DNA from: a virus
Strand: one strand, 5' to 3'
DNA: 33,985 bases
IMG/VR virus record: IMGVR_UViG_3300048586_000894
Coordinates: 1-33,985 of that record
Positions 21,660-29,755 of the stretch are shown here, piece by piece. The notes beneath the pieces were generated by a model that was not told where the DNA came from, did no database searches, and saw only the letters and a list, made by a program, of their open reading frames with translations. Position numbers and translations under genes: made by a program. The stretch's first letter is position 1, and every line of letters begins with the position of its first letter.

Positions 21660-22259
21660 GTGGCCAGCCCGAAGCCCCCGGTCGAGATCTCCGCGGACGT
21701 CCGCCAGTTCATCGACCTGTCCGGGAAGACCTCGGCCGTGGAGCCGAAGCTGCGTCGTGCGCTGCGGCGACGCATGAAGGCCGCGGCGGAGAAGGCCGCG
21801 GTCGATGTGCGTGCGGAGGTGCTGAAGTCGCCGCCGTCCGGTGGCGTGTCGGGACGATCGCGCGGCATGCGTCGCGGGATCGCGTCCGGCGTCCGCGTGA
21901 CCCTCACGTCGACGACGGGCGCGTCCCGCGTCGGCGTGGTGGTGAAGTCCACCGGCTCCGGCCTCGACCCGCAGGACCGGTCCCTGGCCCGCGCCTACAA
22001 CAAGCCCACCTTCCGGCACCCCGTGTTCGGCGGCAAGAGCCGAGCGCGGGGCTTCGCCTCCGCCCTGTCCGGCGTGTCCTCCGGTGCCCGATCCCTCGAC
22101 CGTGCCCTCGCGTCGCGTGCCGCGACGAAGTGGGTCGAGCAGAAGGGCAACCCGTACTTCGAGGACGTGATCGTCAAGCACGCCGGCGACGTCGAGCGTG
22201 CCGTGTTCGCCGCGATGGACGAGGCCGCCGCTTCCCTCAGCTCCGGCCCCACCCACTAG
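21660..22259 (+). CDS. HK97 gp10-like neck/tail assembly protein, probable
   Basis: A 199-residue basic protein. The helical N-terminus (EPKLRRALRRRMKAAAEKAA, then VDVRAEVLKSPPSGG), a central beta segment, and the end WVEQKGNPYFEDVIVKHAGD with a terminal helix (VERAVFAAMDEAAASL) fit the HK97 gp10 family of tail-joining proteins. Usually this gene precedes the tube gene; here it follows. The GTG start is six bases after the tube stop. Assignment is by pattern and context. Confidence 0.65.
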   Translation: MASPKPPVEISADVRQFIDLSGKTSAVEPKLRRALRRRMKAAAEKAAVDVRAEVLKSPPSGGVSGRSRGMRRGIASGVRVTLTSTTGASRVGVVVKSTGSGLDPQDRSLARAYNKPTFRHPVFGGKSRARGFASALSGVSSGARSLDRALASRAATKWVEQKGNPYFEDVIVKHAGDVERAVFAAMDEAAASLSSGPTH

Positions 22260-22293
22260 ACCATCCCACCCACCCCACCCCGAAGGCCACACC

Positions 22294-22740
22294 ATGCTGA
22301 TCCGCATCGGAACCCGCACGTTCCCCGCCGTGTCCGTCGACTCCGCGACGCTCGCCGACCTCCTCGCGATCCGGTCCCAGACCGGGTTCTCGAAGAAGGA
22401 TCTCCGCGAGATGGCCGAGCGCACCGAGAAGCTCACCGAGGAGGAGGTCGAGGACTCCGACGAGGCCCTGACCATGATCGGGATCCTCGTGTGGCTCTCG
22501 CGCCGCCACGCCGGCGAAGACCTCACCCTCGAGGAGGCGTGCGCGTTCCCCCTCGCCGAGCTCGAGTTCATCCTCGAGAAGGACGACCCGGTGCCGGCGG
22601 GTGCGGGTGGAGGTGAGGACGTCCCCCCTCGCGCCCGCCGGGAGGGTTCCGACCGTCCCGGCACACCGTCGGAGCCTCGACCCGTCCCGACCGATCGTTC
22701 GAGGAAGAAGACCTCGAGCAAGGCGTCGCGAAGCGCCTGA
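22294..22740 (+). CDS. Tail assembly chaperone (G product)
   Basis: This 148-residue protein is the unshifted product of a G/GT-type chaperone pair that binds the tape measure during tail assembly. It is acidic and helical (ATLADLLAIRSQTGFSKKDL, then LTEEEVEDSDEALTMIGILV, then DLTLEEACAFPLAELEFILE) with a disordered Arg/Pro/Ser tail. It lies between the neck gene and the tape measure gene, the canonical place. A slippery C CCC CCT in its frame at 22623 allows a -1 shift into the T frame. The ATG at 22294 follows GAAGG at modest spacing. Confidence 0.85.
   Translation: MLIRIGTRTFPAVSVDSATLADLLAIRSQTGFSKKDLREMAERTEKLTEEEVEDSDEALTMIGILVWLSRRHAGEDLTLEEACAFPLAELEFILEKDDPVPAGAGGGEDVPPRARREGSDRPGTPSEPRPVPTDRSRKKTSSKASRSA
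22623..22662 (+). promoter_or_regulatory. Programmed -1 frameshift cassette
   Basis: The slippery heptamer C CCC CCT (22623-22629) is exactly in phase with the G frame (GTC CCC CCT). Seven bases later a perfect 7-bp stem begins, GCCGGGA (22637-22643) with TCCCGGC (22656-22662). The -1 frame is closed by TGA at 22614-22616, just upstream of the heptamer, and open from there to 22887. Heptamer, spacer and stem have textbook spacing. Confidence 0.85.
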
Positions 22741-22889
22741 CGGTCGTGTGCCACCTGTGGCCGTCGATCTCCCCGTTCCCGTCCGGTCGCGTCGGATCCG
22801 TGTGGGACCTGCCCTGGTACGTGTGGGTCGGTTTCGCGCGGGCCGCTGACCAGCACGTCGCCGAACTGTCGAAGGAGGCTTCCCCGTGA
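22629..22889 (+). CDS. T extension of the tail chaperone (reached by -1 frameshift)
   Basis: After slippage the ribosome reads 86 more residues in the -1 frame, giving a GT protein of about 198 residues. The extension is protein-like near its end (VWDLPWYVWVGFARAADQ, HVAELSKEASP), a pattern seen in other actinophage GT proteins. It has no good start of its own and no ribosome site. The TGA at 22887-22889 overlaps the GTG of the tape measure gene in the usual GTGA manner, a further sign that this frame is translated. Confidence 0.82.
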   Translation, partial: SRPPGGFRPSRHTVGASTRPDRSFEEEDLEQGVAKRLTVVCHLWPSISPFPSGRVGSVWDLPWYVWVGFARAADQHVAELSKEASP

Positions 22890-24664
22890 GCGGTCGCACG
22901 TCGAGCCTCTCGTTCAAGCTGTTCGGGCAGGACGTCTCCGCGACCCGCACGCTCAAGGGCGTCGGGACCGAGGCCCGCTCCACCGGCAAGCACTTCCGCG
23001 ACATGGGGAAGATCGCCGGCGGAGCGATGGCCGGCATCGGGCTCGCCGCTGCGGGGCAGCAGCTCCTGCAGTTCGGCAAGGACTCGATGGACGCCTTCCA
23101 GAACACCGGCGGTGTCGCGCTGAAGCTGCAGCGCTACATGGGCGGCACCGCTGAGGACGCATCCCGGCTCGGGCTCGCGCTGAAGCTCACCGGCGTCGAC
23201 TCCGAGGCCGCGGCGAAGTCGTTCGGGATCTTCTCGAAGTTCTCCAGCGCCGCCGGGGACCAGCTCGACTCCTACGACTCGAAGGTCGCCGCGGCCGCGC
23301 TCAAGGGGAAGGCGTTCACCGGGCAGCTCGGCGGGTCGGCGTCGGCGTTCGCGAAGCTCGGCGTGCAGCTGCGCGGCGCGGACGGCGAGGCCCGTCCGAT
23401 GAAGGACCTCCTCATCGACATGGCCGATCAGATCTCCAAGATGCCCCCGGGCGTCGACAAGACCACGCTCGTGCTGAAGGCGTTCGGCAAGCAGGGAATG
23501 GCGATGCTGCCGTTCCTGAACAAGGGCGCCGCCGGCATCGAGGAGATGATGGCGAAGTCCGACGAGCTCGGCACCACCCTGTCGGGCGCGGACCTCGAGG
23601 CCGTGAAGGCGAACACCAAGGCGAAGCGGGAGTTCGCCGCGACCGTCGAGGGCGTGCAGATCTCCCTCGGCCGCGGCCTGTACCCCGTCCTCACGACGAT
23701 GATGAACTACTTCAAGTCGACGCTCCTGCCAGTCCTGAAGACGGCGACGGACTTCTTCCTCGAGCACTCCGACGTGATCCTCAAGGTCGCGACCGTGATC
23801 GGTGTCGTGCTCGCGGCCGTGAAGGGCTTCAACATCGCGATGGGCGTGTTCTCGACCATCGTGCGGGTCGCCACAGGGCTGCAGGCCGCGTGGAACCTCG
23901 TCATGATGATGAACCCGATCGGGCTGATCGTCCTCGCGATCATCGCCTTCATCGGGATCCTCGTCCTGGCCTACAACAAGGTCGGCTGGTTCCGCGACCT
24001 CGTGGACAAGGCGTGGGCCGGCATCAAGGTCGCCATCTCCGCGGTCGTGAAGTGGTTCCAGCAGACCGCCTGGCCGATCCTGAAGACCGTCATCGGCTAC
24101 ATCGTCGGCTACTACCGCACCCTCTGGACCGTGTTCACGACCGTGGTCGGCTGGATCATCGGTCGCGGCGTCGCGCTCGTGACGTGGTTCCGTGAGCTCC
24201 CCGGGCGAGTGACCTCCGCGGTGTCGGGGCTCTGGGACGGCATCAAGAACTCGTTTCGCAACGCACTGAACTGGGTCATCCGCGCGTGGAACAGCTTCAG
24301 GCTGCAGTTCCCCAGCTTCGACTTCGACTGGAACGGGCCCCTCCCCGGCGGCGAGGTCACCGTCGGTGGGTGGACCGTCGACACCCCCAACCTGCCGATG
24401 CTCGCCCGCGGCGGCACCGCGCTGCGCTCCGGGCTCGCGATCGTCGGCGAGCGGGGCCCCGAGATCGTGTCCCTCAACCGCGGCGCGACCGTCATGCCCC
24501 TCGGCCGCGCCGGCGGCACGGTCCTCGAGCTGCACCTCGACGGGATCGTCATCGGCGGGTCACGCCGCTCGGTCGGCCGTGAGCTGCTCGGTCTCATCGA
24601 CGACGCGATCGCGTCCGGCGGGGCCCGCCCGAACCGGCTCATGGTCCGCGGCGGTGGTCGCTGA
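22886..24664 (+). CDS. Tape measure protein
   Basis: A 592-residue tape measure protein, which sets tail length and helps DNA cross the membrane. It opens SLSFKLFGQDVSATRTLKGV and contains MGGTAEDASRLGLALKLTG, typical of the family. Two or three hydrophobic stretches lie in the middle (near 300-325 and 345-372: NPIGLIVLAIIAFIGILVLA), then Trp-rich helices and a C-terminal motif IVGERGPEIVSLNRGATVMP, shared by many siphovirus tape measures. At about 1.5 angstroms per residue the tail would be near 90 nm. GTG start overlaps the T-frame stop. Confidence 0.92.
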   Translation: MSGRTSSLSFKLFGQDVSATRTLKGVGTEARSTGKHFRDMGKIAGGAMAGIGLAAAGQQLLQFGKDSMDAFQNTGGVALKLQRYMGGTAEDASRLGLALKLTGVDSEAAAKSFGIFSKFSSAAGDQLDSYDSKVAAAALKGKAFTGQLGGSASAFAKLGVQLRGADGEARPMKDLLIDMADQISKMPPGVDKTTLVLKAFGKQGMAMLPFLNKGAAGIEEMMAKSDELGTTLSGADLEAVKANTKAKREFAATVEGVQISLGRGLYPVLTTMMNYFKSTLLPVLKTATDFFLEHSDVILKVATVIGVVLAAVKGFNIAMGVFSTIVRVATGLQAAWNLVMMMNPIGLIVLAIIAFIGILVLAYNKVGWFRDLVDKAWAGIKVAISAVVKWFQQTAWPILKTVIGYIVGYYRTLWTVFTTVVGWIIGRGVALVTWFRELPGRVTSAVSGLWDGIKNSFRNALNWVIRAWNSFRLQFPSFDFDWNGPLPGGEVTVGGWTVDTPNLPMLARGGTALRSGLAIVGERGPEIVSLNRGATVMPLGRAGGTVLELHLDGIVIGGSRRSVGRELLGLIDDAIASGGARPNRLMVRGGGR

Positions 24665-26754
24665 TGGCCGCGGGGCTGCCCACGGCCATCCTCTGCGAGA
24701 TCGAGTTCACCGCCGGCGTGTGGACCGACGTCTCGTCGCGCTGGACCGAGCCCGTCGACATCGTCAGGGGCCGCACCGACTCCGCCTCGGACGTGCAGCC
24801 GACCGTGATCACCGTCGAGCTCGAGAACAACGACGGCGCCCTCACCCCCGACAACCCGCTCTCGCAGTACTTCCCGAACGTTGTCGAGGGGAAGCGGCTC
24901 CGAATCCGAGTCACGAAGGGCGCCACCTCGACGCGGTTCCTCGGGCGGATCACCGCGCTGGACCCCGAGCTCACCCCCGACCTCGTGTCCTCGATCGTGA
25001 AGGTGACCGCGACCGACAAGCTCGGCGACCTGCAGAAGATCCCGATGGAGTCCGCGCTGCGGCACATGATCCGCGGGGAGATCCCGCAGGACTGGTTCCC
25101 GCTCGACGGCGGCCGCGGCGCCGGCCGGATCCAGACGGCGCTCCGCGACGGGACCGGCGTGTTCGACCAGCTCGTGTGGTCGGGCACCCCCGGGTTCGGT
25201 GAGAGCGACGGCCCGGACGGGTCGGCGTGCACGTCGCTGGTGTCCGGGTCGACGCTGTACGCGACCAATTCGTCCAACCCGCAGACCACCGGTCAGGTCG
25301 GCGTGTGGGTCAAGCTCGAGCCCGAGAGCCCGGAGTCGATGTTCCTCCTGGCGTACCTCGACGACACGATCTCCTCGGTCGACTACTTCGGGCAGCTCAT
25401 CCTGTTCACGTCGTCGACCGGGAAGCTGCGCGCGATCCGGTCCTACAACAACACTCCCTTCGACACGATCTACGACGGGTCGACGGACCTGTCGCCGGTG
25501 TCGATCGCCGACGGCGCGTGGCACTTCATCCTCTGGGACGAGATGAACTCGCCATCGAAGCGCCCGCTGCTGTTCCTCGACGGGGTCAAGATCGCGGAGC
25601 CGGGCCTGTCGATCGGCTCATATGCGTCGGGCATCCGGAAGGTCCGGCTCGGCGCCGGAGCGACGGGCAAGACGACGCTCGCGCACGTGTTCTTCACCAC
25701 GGCGCCCTACAACGCTGGTCTGGCGCGCGACGTGTGGGCCGCCGGTGCCCCAGGCGCCGGCGGGATCACCCTCTCGGCGTGGGCGGACTGGCTCGACTAC
25801 TGGTCCGGTCAGACGATCGCGTTCGACGGCACGAGCACCAAGGACGGCACCGCCCCCGACTCCGCGGGGAAGTCAGCCCTCGAGGTCGCTCTCGCGATCG
25901 CCCGCGGCGAGTCCGGGATCCTGTACCACGACTACGCGTCCGACTCGATCAAGATGCGGCTGCGGTCGACGACCCGTTCCGCGACCGTGGCGATGACGAT
26001 CGACGCGACCGGCGACCTCGACGGCGCCCCACAGCTGGCCCGGGAGAACACCCTCCGAGTGGCCCAGGCGACCGCGAAGAACGGCGGGCTGGACATCAGC
26101 GCGGAGGACTCGACCCTCCTCGCCGAGTTGGGCCCGGTGTCCGCCGACGTCGAGGCGCCCCTGTCGAGCGAGGTCGAGCTCTACTCCGTCGCGTCCAACC
26201 GGATCAGCATCGGCCGCGATCAGAAGGTCCGGTTCTCGAAGCTGACTGTGGACCTCGTGACCGCGCAGACCGACCTCTACGCTGCGCTGTTCGCGCTCCT
26301 GCCCGGCGACCGCATTCGGGTCTCCGGATCCGCGCTGCAGACCCACTTGGGTGTCACGTACCTCGACGGCTACGCCGAGGGATGGACCGAGACGATCGGG
26401 CCCGAGACCTTCGAGTTCAAGCCGGACCTGTCGTCGGCGGCTGTGATCGAGGGCGTGTTCGACACGGCCCGGTTCGCGTTCGGCGACGGCGTGTGCACGG
26501 GCTCCGCTGTCACGTCGTCGGGCACGTCCCTGACCCTCACGTGGACCGGCGGCGTCGCACTGTCGACGTCGGCCGGCGACTACCCGGTGGACCTCGACCT
26601 CAACGGCGAGCGGGTCACCATCTCGTCGCCGCCTGCGGGCTCGAGCTCACCGCAGACCGTGACCATCGTCCGCGGCGTCGCGCCGACCGTCGCCCGCGCG
26701 CACGCGGCCGGCGAGCCGGTGGAGATCTGGAACGCCGGCCGATGGGCGTACTGA
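24664..26754 (+). CDS. Tail-tip minor tail protein with internal LamG-like domain
   Basis: A 696-residue protein right after the tape measure, coupled by a TGATG overlap. The N-terminal 150 residues resemble tail-tip hub domains (IEFTAGVWTDVSSRWTEPVD, PTVITVELENNDGALTPDNP). About residues 195-360 read as a concanavalin-like LamG insertion (GQVGVWVKLEPESPESMFLL, DGAWHFILWDEMNSPSKRPL, LFLDGVKIAEPGLSI). The hub-like fold resumes after about 370, and the last 80 residues form a small beta domain ending TVTIVRGVAPTVARAH. The LamG part may bind cell-surface sugars. Confidence 0.8.
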   Translation: MAAGLPTAILCEIEFTAGVWTDVSSRWTEPVDIVRGRTDSASDVQPTVITVELENNDGALTPDNPLSQYFPNVVEGKRLRIRVTKGATSTRFLGRITALDPELTPDLVSSIVKVTATDKLGDLQKIPMESALRHMIRGEIPQDWFPLDGGRGAGRIQTALRDGTGVFDQLVWSGTPGFGESDGPDGSACTSLVSGSTLYATNSSNPQTTGQVGVWVKLEPESPESMFLLAYLDDTISSVDYFGQLILFTSSTGKLRAIRSYNNTPFDTIYDGSTDLSPVSIADGAWHFILWDEMNSPSKRPLLFLDGVKIAEPGLSIGSYASGIRKVRLGAGATGKTTLAHVFFTTAPYNAGLARDVWAAGAPGAGGITLSAWADWLDYWSGQTIAFDGTSTKDGTAPDSAGKSALEVALAIARGESGILYHDYASDSIKMRLRSTTRSATVAMTIDATGDLDGAPQLARENTLRVAQATAKNGGLDISAEDSTLLAELGPVSADVEAPLSSEVELYSVASNRISIGRDQKVRFSKLTVDLVTAQTDLYAALFALLPGDRIRVSGSALQTHLGVTYLDGYAEGWTETIGPETFEFKPDLSSAAVIEGVFDTARFAFGDGVCTGSAVTSSGTSLTLTWTGGVALSTSAGDYPVDLDLNGERVTISSPPAGSSSPQTVTIVRGVAPTVARAHAAGEPVEIWNAGRWAY

Positions 26755-26782
26755 CCGTGACCCCAAGCAGGAGGAGTTCCTC

Positions 26783-27328
26783 GTGATCGTGCCCTCGGAA
26801 GACACCCTCGTCGTCGCTGGCAAGATCACCGCCGCTTGGGCGAACGCTGACGTCCGGGACGCGATCAACTTCCTGCTCGACCCTCCGGGTGCGTTCCCCT
26901 ACCAGTCGACGGGTGTCGTGATCCCGACCGGGACCGCGACCGAGACGCTGATGACGTTCGACACGGAGTCGTGGGACAACGACGCCATGCACGACAACGC
27001 CACCAACCCGTCGAGGGTGATCGCGAAGACCGCGGGCAAGTTCGCGGTCAACTTCCAGGTCGCGTTCCCCGCCAACGCGACGGGCGTGCGCTACGCGATC
27101 CTGCGGAAGAACGCTGCCGGCGTTTCTGGTGGCGGCACCGCGATCGCGTTCGCCCGTGACCAGTCCGCGTCGGCGACCGGCGCGTCCTACGTGTCGAAGT
27201 CCCTCGACGTGCAGATGGCGCTCAACGACTACCTCGAGCTCTTCGCCATCCAGACCTCCGGCGGCAACCTGACCTCGGTCACCGGCATATCCGGCACCTA
27301 CCTGCAGATGCGGAGGGTCGGCGCGTGA
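26783..27328 (+). CDS. C1q/TNF-like tail fibre protein
   Basis: A 181-residue protein. Residues 1-55 (LVVAGKITAAWANADVRDAI, NFLLDPPGAF) are a common phage-fibre attachment segment. From about 60 to the end the beta pattern (FDTESWDNDAMHDNATNPSR, AGKFAVNFQVAFPAN, NDYLELFAIQTSGGNLTSV, YLQMRRVGA) matches the trimeric C1q-like jelly-roll head used for receptor binding. The GTG has AGGAGGAG upstream. It follows the tail-tip gene and is the best receptor-binding candidate on the tail. Confidence 0.75.
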   Translation: MIVPSEDTLVVAGKITAAWANADVRDAINFLLDPPGAFPYQSTGVVIPTGTATETLMTFDTESWDNDAMHDNATNPSRVIAKTAGKFAVNFQVAFPANATGVRYAILRKNAAGVSGGGTAIAFARDQSASATGASYVSKSLDVQMALNDYLELFAIQTSGGNLTSVTGISGTYLQMRRVGA

Positions 27329-27621
27329 GCGAGACCGAAGTCGTGGCTCTCATGGCCCTGGTGGGCACCCTGTTCGCTGCGGTCGTGGTCGTCATCGCCG
27401 CCGTGTTGTCCTCGCGGCAGAAGGCCACCGAGCTCATCATCGCCGACCTGCGCGGCGAGCTCGCCGACACCCGCGCCGAGGTCCTCGCCAACGACCGCCG
27501 CATCCAGGCACTCGAGCGCCGCGACCGCGCGTGGGCGAACTACGTGCACCGCCTCCGCGCGCACATCGTGAACGAACAGCCCCCGCCGCCCCCCGAGTGG
27601 CCGGCCGAGCTCGACCGCTGA
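27325..27621 (+). CDS. Membrane plus coiled-coil protein, lysis region
   Basis: A 98-residue protein with one N-terminal membrane helix (residues 6-29, VVALMALVGTLFAAVVVVIA), then a charged coiled coil (ELIIADLRGELADTRAEVLA, NDRRIQALERRDRAW) and a Pro-rich tail. GTGA overlap couples it to the fibre gene. The layout (single helix, periplasm- or wall-facing coil) could suit a lysis accessory protein or a second holin-like protein, but no family is certain. Confidence 0.65.
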   Translation: MSETEVVALMALVGTLFAAVVVVIAAVLSSRQKATELIIADLRGELADTRAEVLANDRRIQALERRDRAWANYVHRLRAHIVNEQPPPPPEWPAELDR

Positions 27622-27635
27622 CCCCGCTCAACCAC

Positions 27636-27663
27636 GCCCCGCCCGGACCCTCCGGCGCGGGGC
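27636..27663 (+). terminator. 11-bp bulged hairpin before the holin candidate
   Basis: GCCCCGC (27636-27642) pairs with GCGGGGC (27657-27663); inside, CCGG (27643-27646) pairs with CCGG (27652-27655) with C27656 bulged and loop ACCCT. It separates structural genes from the holin-endolysin-GH16 set and may partly terminate or process the late transcript. Confidence 0.5.
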
Positions 27664-27684
27664 TTCGCCATGAGGAGTCCACCC

Positions 27685-28044
27685 ATGCTCATCCCCCTGC
27701 TGCTCGCCGCGCTGATCCTGCTCATCGCAGCGATCGCCTACGCCGTGCTCGGCCGCGACCGCCTCGCCGCCGCGTGGGACACCGTCCCCGGCCCGGTGCG
27801 CACCGTGGTGAACGTCTTCGTCGCCGGCGCCGTCCTCGTCGTCTGCGCCGCGGTCGCCCGCGCCCAGGGCGTCACCGGCGTCGACTGGTCCGCCACCGGT
27901 GAGGCCGCTCTGAACGCCGGCGCCCTCGGCGTCGCGACGGCGATCTTCCGCGCGGTGAACCCCCTCGACGACGCCTACGGCCTCGGCAAGGGCCGGGTCG
28001 TCGAGGGCGTCGACGCCGACACCGTCCCGCCCGTGGTCGACTGA
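27685..28044 (+). CDS. Holin candidate
   Basis: A 119-residue protein with two hydrophobic segments: residues 2-24 (LIPLLLAALILLIAAIAYAV) and about 42-61 (VVNVFVAGAVLVVCAAVARA), and a third weaker one near 80-93, then a charged tail. Size, membrane pattern and position directly before the endolysin (TGATG overlap) support a holin, which would permeabilise the membrane at lysis time. AGGAG precedes the ATG at 27685; an upstream start at 27670 overlaps that site. Confidence 0.7.
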   Translation: MLIPLLLAALILLIAAIAYAVLGRDRLAAAWDTVPGPVRTVVNVFVAGAVLVVCAAVARAQGVTGVDWSATGEAALNAGALGVATAIFRAVNPLDDAYGLGKGRVVEGVDADTVPPVVD

Positions 28045-28760
28045 TGCCCCGCTCGATCAACCGGTGGCCCGTCCTCGGGGAGCGCTCGAGCGACCTGGCT
28101 ATCGGCACCGTGCCCGGCACCACCATCCGCCTGCGCATGCGCGCCGACGTCCTCCCGTTGTTCCTCGCCCTGGCCGCGGAGTACCACCGCACGGTCGCGC
28201 CGCTGCGCAAGGGTGAGTGCGGGGCGTACAGCCACCGTGAGGCCCGCGCGGCGGCCGCCTGGTCCGACCACGCCTCTGGCACCGCCATGGACCTCAACTG
28301 GCGGCACGAGGGCGCCCAGGGCCCCCGTGGTGGCATGGCCACCATGAGCAAGGCGCAGATCAAGGCGTGCGCCGCGCTGAAGAAGCGGTTCAAGGTCGTC
28401 ATCTGGGGCGGCGACAAGGCCCGCGGCGGCGACTACTCCCAGCCGCGCTACTGGGACCCGATGCACTACGCGCTCAAGCCGGGCACCTCTGTCGCGGAGG
28501 TCCGCGCGGTGATCAAGGCGCTGCGCATCCGCCCCGACGGGACCATCGCCCCACCCCCGAAGCCCACCCGGGGACGCGCCAAGGTCACCGACCCGGACGG
28601 CGCCTGGTCCCGCCGCGAGCCCGCCGGCCGCAAGGTCCGCCTGCGCAAGCGCGGCGAGACCGTCACCTACGTCGGCGTGCGCCGCGTCGACGACGTCGAC
28701 TGGCTGCACCTGGTCTCCGGCAACTGGCTGCGCAGCTCGCTCACCTCGAGGGGGGCCTGA
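28044..28760 (+). CDS. Endolysin, M15-type peptidase with C-terminal SH3-like domain
   Basis: A 238-residue peptidoglycan hydrolase. The catalytic domain is an M15 (VanY/D-Ala carboxypeptidase or L-Ala-D-Glu endopeptidase-like) fold: SDHASGTAMDLNW gives metal ligands H76 and D83 (SxHxxGxAxD), and YWDPMHYAL gives H141. A Pro/Lys linker at about 170-180 leads to a C-terminal beta domain (PAGRKVRLRKRGETVTYVGV, WLHLVSGNWLRSS) resembling a bacterial SH3 wall-binding module. No signal peptide, so release depends on the holin. The GH16 gene overlaps its stop. Confidence 0.88.
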   Translation: MPRSINRWPVLGERSSDLAIGTVPGTTIRLRMRADVLPLFLALAAEYHRTVAPLRKGECGAYSHREARAAAAWSDHASGTAMDLNWRHEGAQGPRGGMATMSKAQIKACAALKKRFKVVIWGGDKARGGDYSQPRYWDPMHYALKPGTSVAEVRAVIKALRIRPDGTIAPPPKPTRGRAKVTDPDGAWSRREPAGRKVRLRKRGETVTYVGVRRVDDVDWLHLVSGNWLRSSLTSRGA

Positions 28761-29752
28761 TGACCTACGAGACCGCGCTGGCCGCAGCCGGCCGCGAAGC
28801 CGACGAGCGGATCGCCGCCCTCGACCTCGAGCTGCACAACGCGCAGACCGAGCGGGACATCGCCCAGCGGGAGGCCGCCGACGCCTCGGCCGAGGTCACC
28901 CGCCTCGAGTCCGCGCTCGGCGCCGAGCAGGTCGCACGCCGCGCTGCGGACGCCCGGGTCGCCCTGCTCGAGCAGCAGCTGCGGAACCTGCTCAGCCAGC
29001 AGGAGGCGGCGCTGTCCGTCGCCCCGGCCGGGTCGCGGGTCGCGTTCCTGGACACGTTCTCCGGCGCCTCGGTCGACCAGGCGAAGTGGACCATCCGCAA
29101 CGACTCAGGCCAGAGCAACAATTACGGCGCCAACCGTCCGGCCAACGCCGTCGTCGACGCCGGGCTCCTGTCGCTGTGGATGCGCCGCGAGGCCGCCGGC
29201 ACCGACCCCTACACGGTCGCGTACCTCGACACCAACGTGAAGCCCGGGAACGTCGCTGTGGGGCTCTGGGAGTTCCGCATGGCGATGTCGCGGGCGCGCG
29301 GCTCGTGGCCGGCCGGGTGGCTCCGCCCCGTCGGCGCCCCGGGCGAGATCGACGCCGTCGAGTGGGTCGGCGACGGGAAGGGCGGCGGCCGGTTCGTGTT
29401 CACGGTGCACGAGAACACCAACGGCGTCGACGCCGCCGGCAACAAGACCCGCAAGCGCGGCTTCGAGTGGACCCCGCCCGTCGGGTTCGACCCCTTCGTG
29501 CAGCACACCTACGCCGTGCGCTGGGACGGCACGACCCTCGCGTGGCTCGTCGACGGCACGGTCATGACGAAGGTGACGACCGCCGAGCTGTCGTGGCTCG
29601 CCGGGTGCCTGGCCGGGAAGCCCCTCGCGCTCCGGCTCTGCATGCAGGCCGGCGGTTCGATGCCGAAGTACTACGGCCTCGACGCCGACGCCACCACGGT
29701 CCTGCCCGACCGCGCGTTCGTCGACTACGTGCGCGTGCTCACACCTGCCTGA
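28760..29752 (+). CDS. Coiled-coil plus glycoside hydrolase family 16 protein
   Basis: A 330-residue two-part protein. Residues 1-85 are an alpha-helical coiled coil (LDLELHNAQTERDIAQREAA, ALLEQQLRNLLSQQEAAL). Residues 93-330 are a GH16 domain: WTIRNDSGQSNNYGANRP, GSWPAGWLRPVGAPGEIDAV continuing EW, which holds the catalytic motif ExDxxE (E196 nucleophile, D198, E201 acid/base), and HTYAVRWDGTTLAWLVDGTV. GH16 enzymes cut beta-1,3/1,4-glucans, agar, carrageenan or related galactans. No signal peptide is present. TGATG overlap ties it to the endolysin gene. It may be a virion depolymerase or be released at lysis; the substrate is unknown. Confidence 0.88.
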   Translation: MTYETALAAAGREADERIAALDLELHNAQTERDIAQREAADASAEVTRLESALGAEQVARRAADARVALLEQQLRNLLSQQEAALSVAPAGSRVAFLDTFSGASVDQAKWTIRNDSGQSNNYGANRPANAVVDAGLLSLWMRREAAGTDPYTVAYLDTNVKPGNVAVGLWEFRMAMSRARGSWPAGWLRPVGAPGEIDAVEWVGDGKGGGRFVFTVHENTNGVDAAGNKTRKRGFEWTPPVGFDPFVQHTYAVRWDGTTLAWLVDGTVMTKVTTAELSWLAGCLAGKPLALRLCMQAGGSMPKYYGLDADATTVLPDRAFVDYVRVLTPA

Positions 29753-29755
29753 CCT

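Noticed and set aside
20432-22300. 622-codon plus-strand frame overlapping the tail tube gene
   Set aside because: Arg/Pro/His-rich translation in the wrong phase of recognised genes.
20655-22856. 733-codon open frame on the minus strand
   Set aside because: It runs antisense across four well-supported tail genes. The product is a low-complexity Arg/Gly/Asp mix with no domain, as expected from third-position GC bias.
22741-22885. Independent small gene after the G chaperone
   Set aside because: No start codon with a ribosome site; its frame is open from just before the slippery heptamer, so it is better read as the frameshifted T part.
22568-24535. 655-codon minus-strand frame opposite the chaperone and tape measure genes
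   Set aside because: The sense genes have family motifs and overlaps. The antisense product is rich in charged and His repeats with no recognisable fold.
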